Source: Jatrophihabitans sp964252635 (GTDB lineage Bacteria; Actinomycetota; Actinomycetes; Mycobacteriales; Jatrophihabitantaceae). From it: a DNA stretch of 64,000 bases. The notes under the pieces were generated by a model. It ran no database searches. It had not been told where the DNA came from and saw nothing but the letters and a program-made list of their open reading frames with translations. The stretch spans positions 7,827 to 71,826 of the forward strand of contig NZ_CAXUNP010000017.1 in assembly GCF_964252635.1 (NCBI RefSeq), written 5' to 3'. The position numbers and the translations under genes were made by a program. Shown one piece after another: positions 32,696-41,939 of this stretch (position 1 is the first letter of the stretch; every line of letters starts with the position of its first letter).

Positions 32696-35600
32696 CTACC
32701 GCGCCGGTCGGTGCATCACACGGCCGGCGAGCCGCTCGGTCGCCCTGATCGCCATCGATCGCCCGCTCGACGCGACCTGCGCGGTTGCGACGCGCGTCGT
32801 GCGGAGAGCGGCCCGCGGTGCGCTGGCCACGAGCGGCGTCAAGGCGAGATCCTGCTGGTTTGCCTGATCAGTGGCGACGTCGACCTGGGCTGCACCGGCA
32901 GCCGGAGCCCCGCCGTCCCAGCTGGTGCTTGAGCCCTGGCACCCCGACGAGTAGCCAACCGGCGCCGTCGTGTCGACCGAGATCGAACCCGCGCCGGACC
33001 AGCACACGCGGTACGACCCAGCGGTCAGACCGGGGATCCAATAGCTGCCGTCGTCGCCGGTGCGGACGGTTCCTGCCGTCGCGCCCGTCGCGTCGAAGAC
33101 GGTCACGGCGACGTCGGTGAGCGGCGCACCGTTCCCGTCTCGTGCCACACCGTCGATGCCGCCCGCTCGCTCAAGGCTTGCGGCCAACGGTGTCGTCGAG
33201 TCGACGGTGACCGATACCGGGTCGCCAACGGGGCCCGCGCCATTCCAGGTCGGCACCCCGTTGCACCGGGAGGCGTAGCCGGGGCCGTGCGTCGTCGGTG
33301 AGTCGGTGTGGCGCGCGTCGAAGCAGACTCGGTAGCTCCCCGCGGGCAGCCCGCCGACGAGGTAGGCGCCGGAGGAGTCGGTGACCCCGTCCCATTCCAG
33401 CGGCCGGCCTGCCGCGTCGGTGGTCGAACCGAAGACGGTCACGCCGACGTTGCCGACCCCGAAGCCATTCGCGTTCGTCACGGTGCCACTGACCGCGCCG
33501 GTGTGCGCAAGGTCGAAGTTCAGCGAGTTCAGGCCCGCGGTCAGCGTCACCGGTGCCGCCGGACCGGGAGCGTCCACGACGTCCCACGGGACACCCGAAT
33601 GGCACTCGGCGTCGTAGCCTGGACCGGACGAGTTCGCGGTGGAGTACTCGCCGTCCACGCAGACGGTGAGCGGGAGCCCGACCGGCAGGCCGGCCATCGA
33701 GTACGCACCGTTCGCTGCCGTGGTGTCGGCGGCGACCAGCTCGTTGTTGCTGTCGAACACGTAGACGTCGACGTCGCCCAGCGCGGTCTTGGTGCTGGCG
33801 TCGAAGGCCTGGCCGAAGAGTTGCGCGCCCGTGGTCACTGCGTCGCTCACACCCTTGGTGACGACACCGGCCCTGACCTGCACCGTCGTGGGCCGGGTGG
33901 ACGTACCGACCAGCGCACTGCGATAGCACTGCGGGGCGTAACCGGTGGGGGCGGCCTTGGAGGCCTCGCCGTAGTAGCAGACGACGTAGGTTCCCGGGTT
34001 GAGCCCGGACGCGCTGTAGGAACCGGTGGGGCCCACGGGCACGTCGGACTCCTGGGCGGTCGTCGTGGAGAAGACGTCGACCTCGGCCGCGGCCGGCTTG
34101 TGGTCGCTGCTCGCGAGCACCGTTCCCGCGATCGCCCCGCCTGCGGTCAGGGCGACGTCCGCGGTGTCGATGACGCCGTTGGCCAACGGCACTCGCCCTC
34201 CGATCGGACGTTCGGGGTCGGTGCCCCACGCCGTTGAGGATCCATGACACCCGGAGGCGTACCCGGTCTGCTCGTCACTGTCCGAACCGGTCGCGTCGAC
34301 ACACACGTACGCGCCGACGTTGTTCGGCGCGAGGCCGTCCGTGTTCGTGGCGCCGGACGTGAACGCGTAGGTGCCGTCGAGGTGCGTGGTCGTGTGCGCG
34401 ATGACGTCCGAATCCGGCACACCGTCCTCGTCGGTATCGGCGACCGGGCGCCCGTTCGGGGCGATGAGGTAGACGGTGACGCCGGCAACCCCGGCTGAGC
34501 CCGTACCGGACACGGTCCCCTCGACGGTCGCGCCGGCGGGCGTCGGCATGGTGAGGCCTGCTTCGACCGGCACCGAGTACACGCCGGACCCGTCGCGGAC
34601 GAACACGTAGTAGTCGTAACTGCGGCCGGGCAGGGCCGTGCCGTCGACGAACAGCCCGCTCGTCGAACCGGTGGTGGAGCCGTCGTGGCTCTGGGTGGCG
34701 CCACACGCGTCCGGGTCCGGAGCGGTGACGCCGCTGTCCACCCGGCAGATCCGGACGTCGGTTCCGTGCGGGGCGGTCCAGGTCACCAGGGCGGACGTCG
34801 CGCTGTACTTCCGTGCGCCCGCACTTGACACCGCGGCCGGCGGCCCGGTCACGGAGACCGACGCGCCCGACGCGTAGTGCCCGAGGTCGTCGTGGGCGAA
34901 GACCCAGTAGGTGTACACGCCTTCGACGGCGATCGTCGGGTCGTGGTAGGTGGTCACCTTCCCCAGCTCGGTGCCGTCCGTCCCCGTCACGACGCAGGAC
35001 GCCGGGTTCGGGGCGGTGGTCGTCACCCCGTCGGTGCGGCAGACACGGACCCCCGTGAAGCTCGCTGTCGTCGGGTTACGCCACCGCAGCACGGCCGACG
35101 GTGCCTTGATCGATTGCGTCAGCTCGCTGACCGCACCGGGCAGCGGCACCGTGGACCCGCGAACGCCGGCCGGCGCCGAGTAATGGCCGTGGCTGTCGCG
35201 CACCCAGATGCCTACCGCGTAGGCCATGCCGGGCGTCAGGCCGGCGATGGTGACCGAGGACGCCTTCGATGACAGGGCTGCGCTTTTTCCCGACGTGGGA
35301 CCTGCAGGCACGACACGGCCCGCGGCGTACCGCACGACGATTCCGCTGATCATCGAGGCGGCCGGGTTCGTCCAGTGCAGCGACAACGAGTTCTCGGTGC
35401 TCGTGACGTGGACGGCGTAGACGCCGGCCGGACGGGTGATGACCCGGACAACGGACGCCTTGCTGTACGTCCCGTGCCCGCGGGTCGAGAACAGCGCGAA
35501 CGAGTAGGTGGTCTCGAGCGCGAGGTGCCGCACCGAGACCGAACGGTGCGGCGTCCGGACGGTGGCGACGGACGTACCCGATCGCGCGGTCCGCGGGGCG

Positions 35601-35812
35601 GTCCCGCCGCGAGCCATGCGCACGACGGTGGCGGTCGCCTTGGCAGGATTGGTCCAGGCCAGCGCGACAGAACCGTCGGCGACCTGCTTCGCGGTCGCGG
35701 AACGCACCGGCGGCAATGCAGTCGAGGCAGTGGCAGACGGGGCGAGGCCCCAGAACCCGGCCAGCGTGAGAGCGCCGGCGGACACCAGGGCAAGCGGGCG
35801 GCGTAAGTGCAT
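32696..35812 (-). CDS. Large secreted protein with FN3 and carboxypeptidase-regulatory-like repeats
   Basis: 1038 aa from ATG 35812 (GTG 35815 possible; GGAG upstream). A signal peptide (MHLRRPLALVSAGALTLAGF ... ATAS) leads four fibronectin-III-like modules to about residue 430, each with an L-x-W-T/R-N-P strand. Five repeats of the carboxypeptidase-regulatory/CNA-B type follow, with motifs such as GSYRVCFDA and GLPAGSYRVC. Each repeat has a Cys pair (VC ... GY-xx-C). The tail is Arg-rich with no LPxTG sortase motif or membrane anchor. Probably a secreted adhesin or matrix protein. It precedes the exopolysaccharide region. Confidence 0.85.
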   Translation of the reverse strand: MHLRRPLALVSAGALTLAGFWGLAPSATASTALPPVRSATAKQVADGSVALAWTNPAKATATVVRMARGGTAPRTARSGTSVATVRTPHRSVSVRHLALETTYSFALFSTRGHGTYSKASVVRVITRPAGVYAVHVTSTENSLSLHWTNPAASMISGIVVRYAAGRVVPAGPTSGKSAALSSKASSVTIAGLTPGMAYAVGIWVRDSHGHYSAPAGVRGSTVPLPGAVSELTQSIKAPSAVLRWRNPTTASFTGVRVCRTDGVTTTAPNPASCVVTGTDGTELGKVTTYHDPTIAVEGVYTYWVFAHDDLGHYASGASVSVTGPPAAVSSAGARKYSATSALVTWTAPHGTDVRICRVDSGVTAPDPDACGATQSHDGSTTGSTSGLFVDGTALPGRSYDYYVFVRDGSGVYSVPVEAGLTMPTPAGATVEGTVSGTGSAGVAGVTVYLIAPNGRPVADTDEDGVPDSDVIAHTTTHLDGTYAFTSGATNTDGLAPNNVGAYVCVDATGSDSDEQTGYASGCHGSSTAWGTDPERPIGGRVPLANGVIDTADVALTAGGAIAGTVLASSDHKPAAAEVDVFSTTTAQESDVPVGPTGSYSASGLNPGTYVVCYYGEASKAAPTGYAPQCYRSALVGTSTRPTTVQVRAGVVTKGVSDAVTTGAQLFGQAFDASTKTALGDVDVYVFDSNNELVAADTTAANGAYSMAGLPVGLPLTVCVDGEYSTANSSGPGYDAECHSGVPWDVVDAPGPAAPVTLTAGLNSLNFDLAHTGAVSGTVTNANGFGVGNVGVTVFGSTTDAAGRPLEWDGVTDSSGAYLVGGLPAGSYRVCFDARHTDSPTTHGPGYASRCNGVPTWNGAGPVGDPVSVTVDSTTPLAASLERAGGIDGVARDGNGAPLTDVAVTVFDATGATAGTVRTGDDGSYWIPGLTAGSYRVCWSGAGSISVDTTAPVGYSSGCQGSSTSWDGGAPAAGAAQVDVATDQANQQDLALTPLVASAPRAALRTTRVATAQVASSGRSMAIRATERLAGRVMHRPAR

Positions 35813-35898
35813 CACTGTTACTCCAGGGACGGGCCGGGTCACGTTGCGTGCCGCTGGCCTCGGTCGTCCAGGAGCAAGATCAGCTATGTGTGACGACG

Positions 35899-35928
35899 AA
35901 TCTTCACTTTCGGCTTACTGCACGTCAA
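35899..35928 (-). promoter_or_regulatory. Candidate promoter of the FN3 protein gene
   Basis: Minus strand: TTGACG (35928-35923), 18 bases, AAGATT (35904-35899), about 90 bases before the start codon in a locally A/T-rich patch. Confidence 0.4.
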
Positions 35929-36001
35929 GCGCGAGATGAGGCATTCGCGCGCCTTGTCGCAAAGCCCGTCAAAGTCACTTTCGCGGCCGCCTCCTCGGGG
36001 C

Positions 36002-37090
36002 TCAGACCTGCGTGACGCTGCCGCCGCTTTCGAGATACTGGTCGAGATTCGGTGCGCGGTACTGGAGCAGTTGTTCTCGCCGTAGCGCGGCGCTCGACGC
36101 AGCCGACTCGGCATCCGGTGACGAGACGCCGATCGGGCGGCGCCACGGCCGGGTGAGCCGGTAGAAGCTCTTGTAGGACGTGCCGGCCTTGGCCAGCGGG
36201 TCGGGCTCGAGCCCGCCGCCGGGGAAGCGTTCGTCCCAGGTTCCGCCCAGCAGCGCGTCGTGGTCGAGGTCCAGGCCGCACTCGCCCGCCCTCGCGGCAA
36301 GCCAGGCAAGAGCGATATCGGACAGCCCGTGCCCGGCGTTGCCGCCGCCGACGTCGCAATGCACGCCGGAGAACCAGACCTGCTGCAGGATCTGCCCGGG
36401 CGTGGTCGAGGGCGCCCACACGGCCGGCCGGAACGGCCGTCGGCGCTCGTCGATCGCCAGGGCCTGGTAGGCCGCGTCGACGATCGAGCTGAGCGCGACA
36501 TCATGGAACTGATTGCGCCTGTTCAGCCAGGGGAACCCGTCGAGCGGGATACCGAGGGCGCCGACGGTGTCCCACACCCCGACGAACCGGATGCGTGGCT
36601 CGTAGGAGTACGAGGCACGGAACAGCCGGGCCTCGGTGCTGACCGGGTGCGCGCCGCGGCTGCGGTACAGCGCATAGGCGTCCCCGAGCCGGTGCGCGTG
36701 CTCGGGGCGCAGGATGCCCGCATTGCGGACGAAGCCGGCCACGCTGCGCGCGGTGAACGCACCGCGACTGAACCCGAAGAAGAACAGCTCGTCGCCCGGC
36801 TCGTAGCAGTCGACCAGATAGCGGTAGGCGTCGCGAACGTTGCGGGCCAGACCCAGCCCGAACGCGCCGCCCCGCAACCGCTCGCCGCGGGTCGTGCCCA
36901 CCCCCGGGTGGTAGTACATGCACTGCCGCATTCCGGACGCGTCCTGCGGACGGACAACGAGAGCCAGCTTGGCAACGTTCGTCGGCGCAGAGACGGTGAC
37001 CTTCGCACCGCCGCCGGGCGGAGCGGCGCTGGTGACCTGGTCGGGCCGGTTCCACGTGCCGTCGCAACACACCACCAGACGCTTCGGCAT
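36002..37090 (-). CDS. DUF2235 alpha/beta hydrolase (Tle1-like)
   Basis: 362 aa from ATG 37090 with GAGGAGG 6 bases upstream. Starts PKRLVVCCDGTWNRPDQ, the DUF2235 signature. Nucleophile elbow FGFSRGAF with Ser108, an Asp in VGVWDTVGALG, and GVHCDVGGGNAGHGL near the C-terminal His region. The same fold is used by type VI secretion phospholipase Tle1, but actinomycetes lack T6SS and no toxin partners or immunity gene are adjacent. Cytoplasmic hydrolase of unknown substrate, possibly lipid. Confidence 0.88.
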   Translation of the reverse strand: MPKRLVVCCDGTWNRPDQVTSAAPPGGGAKVTVSAPTNVAKLALVVRPQDASGMRQCMYYHPGVGTTRGERLRGGAFGLGLARNVRDAYRYLVDCYEPGDELFFFGFSRGAFTARSVAGFVRNAGILRPEHAHRLGDAYALYRSRGAHPVSTEARLFRASYSYEPRIRFVGVWDTVGALGIPLDGFPWLNRRNQFHDVALSSIVDAAYQALAIDERRRPFRPAVWAPSTTPGQILQQVWFSGVHCDVGGGNAGHGLSDIALAWLAARAGECGLDLDHDALLGGTWDERFPGGGLEPDPLAKAGTSYKSFYRLTRPWRRPIGVSSPDAESAASSAALRREQLLQYRAPNLDQYLESGGSVTQV

Positions 37091-37236
37091 CGCACCCTCC
37101 TCGGGGGCCATCATGCCGCCCAGGGCCGTCATCGTCGTCCCTCTCGTCACGTCGACACCAGAATGTCGAGCGGACCCACCCGTGACCGGCTTCACGACAG
37201 GCCCGTGTGCCGCGTCAGGGCGGGGACACTCGTTGG

Positions 37237-38454
37237 ATGAGCAGGTCGAGAACGCGCCGGATGTCGCACGTGCCCGTTCTCGCCACCCGCATCGCTGCGG
37301 CGGTCGCCATCGTGGTGCTGGCCGTCACCGCGCTCGTCGCGTGGGGTCGCCAGCACGACGGGGGTACGGCGCCGCCGCGGGTGGCCGGCGCCTCGCCGTC
37401 CACCGACAGCCAATGGGTCACCAAGTCGGGGTCGTCGCTGCGGCTGGCCGGGGCGCCGTGGCGCTTCACCGGCGTCAACATGTACTGGCTGGGGCTTGAC
37501 GACAACGTTCGCGACGCGCACGGACCGACCTACCCGACCCACGCGGCGGTGGACAGCGGCCTGGACTCCGCGGTCGCGCTGGGCTCGCGCGTGGTGCGGG
37601 CGACGACGCTGGGGGTGAGCGTCGGCTCGCCGCGCAGCGTCGAGCCGTCCCTGGGCCACATCAATCAGGCCGCGTTCGACTCGATCGACTACGCGGTGTC
37701 GGCGGCCCGGCAGCGTGGCCTGCGGTTGATGATCCCGCTCACCGACCAGTGGCAGTACTACGAGGGCGGCAAGCACACCTTCACCGCGTGGCGCGGGCAC
37801 GCCGACCTGCCTGGGCAGACCGTGTCGACCAGCGGCGAGCAGCGTCAGATCGAGTCCGCGTTCTACACCGACCCCACCGTCATCGCGGACTTCCACCGCT
37901 ACATCTCGGTGCTGCTCGACCACAAGAACCCACTGACCGGGCTCCGCCTCGGCGACGACCCCACGATCGCCGTCTGGGAAACCGGCAACGAGCTGTGGGA
38001 CGCCCCGCCGGCCTGGACCGAACAGACCGCGGCGTTCATCAAGACCAAGGCGCCGCACGCGCTCGTCGCCGACGGCAGCGTCGCCTCGGGCGCGCAGGTC
38101 GACGGAAACGCTCGCGCCGACCTGCCGCACGTCGACATCATCGACGCGCACTACTACCCACGGCAGGTGGACAAGGCCCGCTCGGACGCGAAGCTTGCCA
38201 CCGACAACGGCAAGGTCTTCGTCGTCGGCGAGTACCCGCTGAGCGGGTCCGGACTCACGGACTGGATGTCGGGCCTGGCGGCCAATCCCTCCGTGAGCGG
38301 CGACCTGGCCTGGTCGCTGCTGCCGCGCGGTGCGGCGGGGGAACCCGAACCGCACGCCGACGGCTACACCTTCCACTACCCGGGTGCCAACGACGCCGAG
38401 AAGGCCCAGGACCGCGCGGTCATCGTGCACGCCCGGGCGATGAACGCAGGATGA
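37237..38454 (+). CDS. GH5-like (mannanase/cellulase-type) glycosidase, membrane-anchored
   Basis: 405 aa from ATG 37237. A signal-anchor helix (residues about 15-36) precedes a short linker and a (beta/alpha)8 domain. The acid/base Glu252 sits in the diagnostic WETGNELWD and the nucleophile Glu332 in VVGEYPL. The N-terminal domain start LRLAGAPWRFTGVNMYWLGL is that of GH5 subfamily 7-like mannanases. A close paralogue lies at 48820-50199; the two bracket the first glycosyltransferase block. It would cut or remodel an extracellular polysaccharide. Substrate inferred only. Confidence 0.85.
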   Translation: MSRSRTRRMSHVPVLATRIAAAVAIVVLAVTALVAWGRQHDGGTAPPRVAGASPSTDSQWVTKSGSSLRLAGAPWRFTGVNMYWLGLDDNVRDAHGPTYPTHAAVDSGLDSAVALGSRVVRATTLGVSVGSPRSVEPSLGHINQAAFDSIDYAVSAARQRGLRLMIPLTDQWQYYEGGKHTFTAWRGHADLPGQTVSTSGEQRQIESAFYTDPTVIADFHRYISVLLDHKNPLTGLRLGDDPTIAVWETGNELWDAPPAWTEQTAAFIKTKAPHALVADGSVASGAQVDGNARADLPHVDIIDAHYYPRQVDKARSDAKLATDNGKVFVVGEYPLSGSGLTDWMSGLAANPSVSGDLAWSLLPRGAAGEPEPHADGYTFHYPGANDAEKAQDRAVIVHARAMNAG

Positions 38455-38483
38455 GCCGCCCTCGTGGGTAAGTCACTCGAATC

Positions 38484-39644
38484 ATGACGCGCGCACCCGG
38501 GCCGGAGGCCGGCCCACAATCGGTGTGTGTCGTCGGCTCCAGCTTTCACTTCATGAGCGGCATCAGCACGCACACCTGCATGCTGGCCAACGCGCTCGCC
38601 GACGGCCGGCACCGCACCAGCGCGCTGCTCATGCGCAAGCTGATCCCGCGGCGGCTGTATCCGGGGCGCGACCGCGTCGGCGCCCAGCTCACCACCCTGC
38701 GGTACCGCAACGACGTCTCGGTGTTCGACGGCGTCGACTACTACTGGGTGCCCAGCATCATCCGCGCGATCCGGTTCCTGCGGCGCGAGCGACCGGACGT
38801 GCTGCTGATGCAGTGGTGGTCGGGCACGGTGCTGCACACGTTCCTGCTGCTGGCCGCGCTGGCCCGGCTCAGCGGTGCCCGAGTGGTCATCGAGTTCCAC
38901 GAGACTCTCGACACCGCCGAGTCCGCCATGCCGGCGTTCGACCGCTACGTCAGTACCGGTAGCCGCCCGCTGATCGCCATGACGTCTGCAGCCGTCGTGC
39001 ACTCCACCGGCGACGTCGACGCGGTGCGGCAGCGCTTCCCCGGCCTGCGCAACAAACCCGTCGTCGCCGTCCCGATGGGGCCACAGGAGATCACCACCGA
39101 CGCCCGTCGATGGCAGGCTGAACGGCCGCAGCACGACGGTGTGTTCTCGCTGCTCTACTTCGGCACCATCCGCCCGTACAAGGGCCTGGAGAATCTCATC
39201 CGCGCGTTCGACGCGCTGACCGATGAGCAGGCGGCCCGGTTCCGGCTCACCGTCGTCGGCGAGACGTGGCAGGGCTGGGACCTGCCGGCCACCCTCATCG
39301 CCGAGTCACCGCACCGCGATCGGATCGACTTCGTCAACACCTACGTCACGGACGAGCAGGTGGCCGGGTACTTCCGCGACGCGGACGCCGTGGTGCTGCC
39401 CTACCTGCGCTCGTCCGGCAGCGGACCGCTGCACATGGCGATGAGTCAGGGCGTCCCGGTGGCGGTCACTGCCGTGGGCGGCCTGATCGAATCGGTCGAC
39501 GGCTACAGCGGGGCCCGGCTCGTCCGGCCCGACGACGTCGCCGACCTGACGGCCGCGCTGCTCGACCTGCCGACCATGCCCGGTCCGCACATCGACCCGC
39601 ACACGTGGGCTCGCACCACGACCCGCATCGCCGAGCTGTTCTGA
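38484..39644 (+). CDS. Glycosyltransferase, GT4 family
   Basis: 386 aa. GT-B fold: N-terminal acceptor half with SSFHFMSGISTHTCMLANAL, C-terminal donor half with YFGTIRPYKGLENLIRAF and the E-containing loop LRSSGSGPLHMAMSQGVPV. Cytoplasmic or membrane-associated, retaining. It starts 29 bases after the GH5 gene and ends overlapping the next glycosyltransferase (TGATG). Confidence 0.88.
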   Translation: MTRAPGPEAGPQSVCVVGSSFHFMSGISTHTCMLANALADGRHRTSALLMRKLIPRRLYPGRDRVGAQLTTLRYRNDVSVFDGVDYYWVPSIIRAIRFLRRERPDVLLMQWWSGTVLHTFLLLAALARLSGARVVIEFHETLDTAESAMPAFDRYVSTGSRPLIAMTSAAVVHSTGDVDAVRQRFPGLRNKPVVAVPMGPQEITTDARRWQAERPQHDGVFSLLYFGTIRPYKGLENLIRAFDALTDEQAARFRLTVVGETWQGWDLPATLIAESPHRDRIDFVNTYVTDEQVAGYFRDADAVVLPYLRSSGSGPLHMAMSQGVPVAVTAVGGLIESVDGYSGARLVRPDDVADLTAALLDLPTMPGPHIDPHTWARTTTRIAELF

Positions 39645-40795
39645 TGGTCGACGTCCAAGGGACGACGCACGACCCGGACGCCAGGCAACCGTCGGGTCGA
39701 CGCCCCACCCTGGCAACGGTGTCGCGCGGCGACCCGCTCACGCCGTACCTGCACGCGGCGCTCGCGGCGCGGTACTCGATCACCGCCGACGTCGACGTCG
39801 AGCTGACCGGCCTGTCACGGGCCGCGGTCGGCGCGCTGACCGTGCGTCCCACCCGCGACGCGTGGGACGAGAAGTACATGAAGAGCAACGTCGGGGCGCG
39901 GCTGCGTACCCGGGCGGCCCGGCGGGGTCTCGCCCCCGTGCTCGACCGGACCGACGTCGTCGTGCAGACGCATGCCCTGTTCCAGGCCGTCACCGACCGC
40001 ACCGTCCTGTACATCGACTGCACCTATCGTCAGGCCGAGCGCGGCTGGCCCGCGTGGACCCCGCTGCGCGGAGCGTCGAGGGCGCGGTGGCTACGACACG
40101 AGACGACGCTGTATCGGCAGGCCGCGCACCTGTTCGCCTTCACCGACGCCGCCCGCAGCTCGCTGGTCGACGACTACGGCGTGCCGGAGGGCCGGGTCAC
40201 GACCGTGGGCGCAGGGGTGAACTTCTACGCCGAGCCGCACTCGCCGACGCCTTCGGCCGCCGGGCCGCCGACCGTCCTGTTCGTCGGCAAGGACTTCGCC
40301 CGCAAGGGTGGCGACGTGCTGCTGCACGCCTTCGCCCGCGTGCGGGCGGTCCGGCCGGACGTGCGGCTGCAGATCGTGGGCTGCGAGCCCGACGGGCCGC
40401 TGCCAGACGGCGTCGAGGTGCTCGGTCGGGTGACCGACCGGCAACGCATGGTCGAGCTGTACGCCGGCGCCACGGTGTTCTGCCTGCCGTCACGCTTCGA
40501 CCCGGCTCCGCTGGTCGTCCTCGAGGCGATGAGCACCGGCCTGCCGTGCGTGCTGTCGCGGGGCGCCGCGGCGCACGTCCACGGCGTGCTCGGCGACGGC
40601 GGCGGGTGGCTGGCCGAGGACGGCGACAGTGACCGGCTGGCCGAGGGGATCCTGACCTACGTGCAGAGCCCGGACGCCGCACGCCGGGCCGGTGCGGTCG
40701 CGCAGCGGGCTACGGCCGAGCGGTTCCGCTGGAGCGACGTCGTCGAGCGGATGGCGCCCGCGATCGCCGCGATCGCTGCGCGACGCGGGCACTGA
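39644..40795 (+). CDS. Glycosyltransferase, GT4-like
   Basis: 383 aa, ATG 39644 overlapping the previous stop by one base. Donor domain recognisable: FVGKDFARKGGDVLLHAF, VEVLGRVTDRQRMVELYA, LPSRFDPAPLVVLEAMSTG (the nucleotide-sugar E). The acceptor half is less conserved. Its 3' end overlaps the convergent glycosyltransferase at 40710 by 86 bases. Confidence 0.85.
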   Translation: MVDVQGTTHDPDARQPSGRRPTLATVSRGDPLTPYLHAALAARYSITADVDVELTGLSRAAVGALTVRPTRDAWDEKYMKSNVGARLRTRAARRGLAPVLDRTDVVVQTHALFQAVTDRTVLYIDCTYRQAERGWPAWTPLRGASRARWLRHETTLYRQAAHLFAFTDAARSSLVDDYGVPEGRVTTVGAGVNFYAEPHSPTPSAAGPPTVLFVGKDFARKGGDVLLHAFARVRAVRPDVRLQIVGCEPDGPLPDGVEVLGRVTDRQRMVELYAGATVFCLPSRFDPAPLVVLEAMSTGLPCVLSRGAAAHVHGVLGDGGGWLAEDGDSDRLAEGILTYVQSPDAARRAGAVAQRATAERFRWSDVVERMAPAIAAIAARRGH

Positions 40796-41939
40796 GCACC
40801 CGGTAGAGCTCGTCCACGCGGGCCGCGGTCTGCGCGGCGCCGTAGCGGTCGGTCAATGCGACGGGGGTGGCGGCGACGTCCCGGCCCGCGGGCAGCAGGT
40901 CCTCGACCGCCGCGGCCAGCGCGGCCCGCTCCGCCGCGGCGTCCAGCGTGGGCGAGACGGCGCGGAACCGCTCGGCCGGCAGGTCGAGGTCGTCGAAGGC
41001 CGGGCACTGCACGTACACGACGGGCAGCCCGGCCACCGCGGCCTCGACCGCGGCCATCCCAAACGTCTCGTCGCGGGACGGGCTCACGAACACGTCCATC
41101 GCGGCCAGCAGCGGACCGACGTCGCTTCGGGCGCCGACGAGGTGCACCGTCGCCGCGACGCCGAGCGCCTCGGTCTGCGCCCGCAGCTCGGCCCGGGCCG
41201 GGCCCTCACCGACGACGAGCAGGTGCGCCCCGGCCTGCAGCCGTGGCGCGAGCGCGGCCAGCAGCGGGCCGAAACGTTTGACGGTCTCGAGCCGGCCGAC
41301 GGCGCCGATGACGACGGCGTCCGGCGCGATGCCGAGCTCGGCCCGCGCGTCACCGCTGCCGCCGCGCAGGGCGACGACGTCGATCGGTGGGTTGATGACG
41401 GGCATGGCGTCGGTGCCGGGCACGCCCCAGTCGCGCAGCCGCTGCACGGTGGCCGGTGACACCGCGATCGTCGCCGCGGTGAGCCGGTTCAGCGCCAGGT
41501 ACAGGCGTCGCAGCCGTTCGGTCTTCGGCCGGTTCTCGATGGTGTCCTGCATGATCGAATGCTCGGTCGTGAGCACGACGGGCACCCCGGCCAGGTGCGC
41601 GGCGGGGATGCCCCAGAGCTGGCCGCTGAGCAGGTGGGTGTGCACGACGTCCGGGTGCAGCGTCCGCAGCAGCCGGGCGAGCCTGGGCACGGCCGTGAGC
41701 CGGCCGGCGCCGGCCATGCCGCCGAGCACCCGGACGGGTACGCCGCGCTCGCGCAGACCCTGCTCGACGATCCCGCCCCGGAACAGCGCGATCACGCTGA
41801 CGTCGTGCTGCGAGTCGCCGGCCAGCAGTTCGACCTGGCGTTCGGCGCCACCGGCGGTCAGCGTGGTGATCACGTGAACGACCCGCAGCCGTCGGCGCTG
41901 CGGCGGTGCCGGGGTGACGGCGAGCTGCTCGGCGGTCAT
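40710..41939 (-). CDS. Glycosyltransferase, GT4 family
   Basis: 409 aa from ATG 41939, overlapping the upstream gene as ATGA. N-terminal VVHVITTLTAGGAERQVELL is the classical GT4 start; donor site GAVGRLETVKRFGPLLAAL and SRDETFGMAAVEAAVAGLPV. After the normal family end near VDELYRVL there is a basic tail of about 30 residues that is encoded inside the convergent gene, so the natural stop may have been lost. Confidence 0.88.
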   Translation of the reverse strand: MTAEQLAVTPAPPQRRRLRVVHVITTLTAGGAERQVELLAGDSQHDVSVIALFRGGIVEQGLRERGVPVRVLGGMAGAGRLTAVPRLARLLRTLHPDVVHTHLLSGQLWGIPAAHLAGVPVVLTTEHSIMQDTIENRPKTERLRRLYLALNRLTAATIAVSPATVQRLRDWGVPGTDAMPVINPPIDVVALRGGSGDARAELGIAPDAVVIGAVGRLETVKRFGPLLAALAPRLQAGAHLLVVGEGPARAELRAQTEALGVAATVHLVGARSDVGPLLAAMDVFVSPSRDETFGMAAVEAAVAGLPVVYVQCPAFDDLDLPAERFRAVSPTLDAAAERAALAAAVEDLLPAGRDVAATPVALTDRYGAAQTAARVDELYRVLSARVAQRSRRSRAPSARRRRSSGTARP

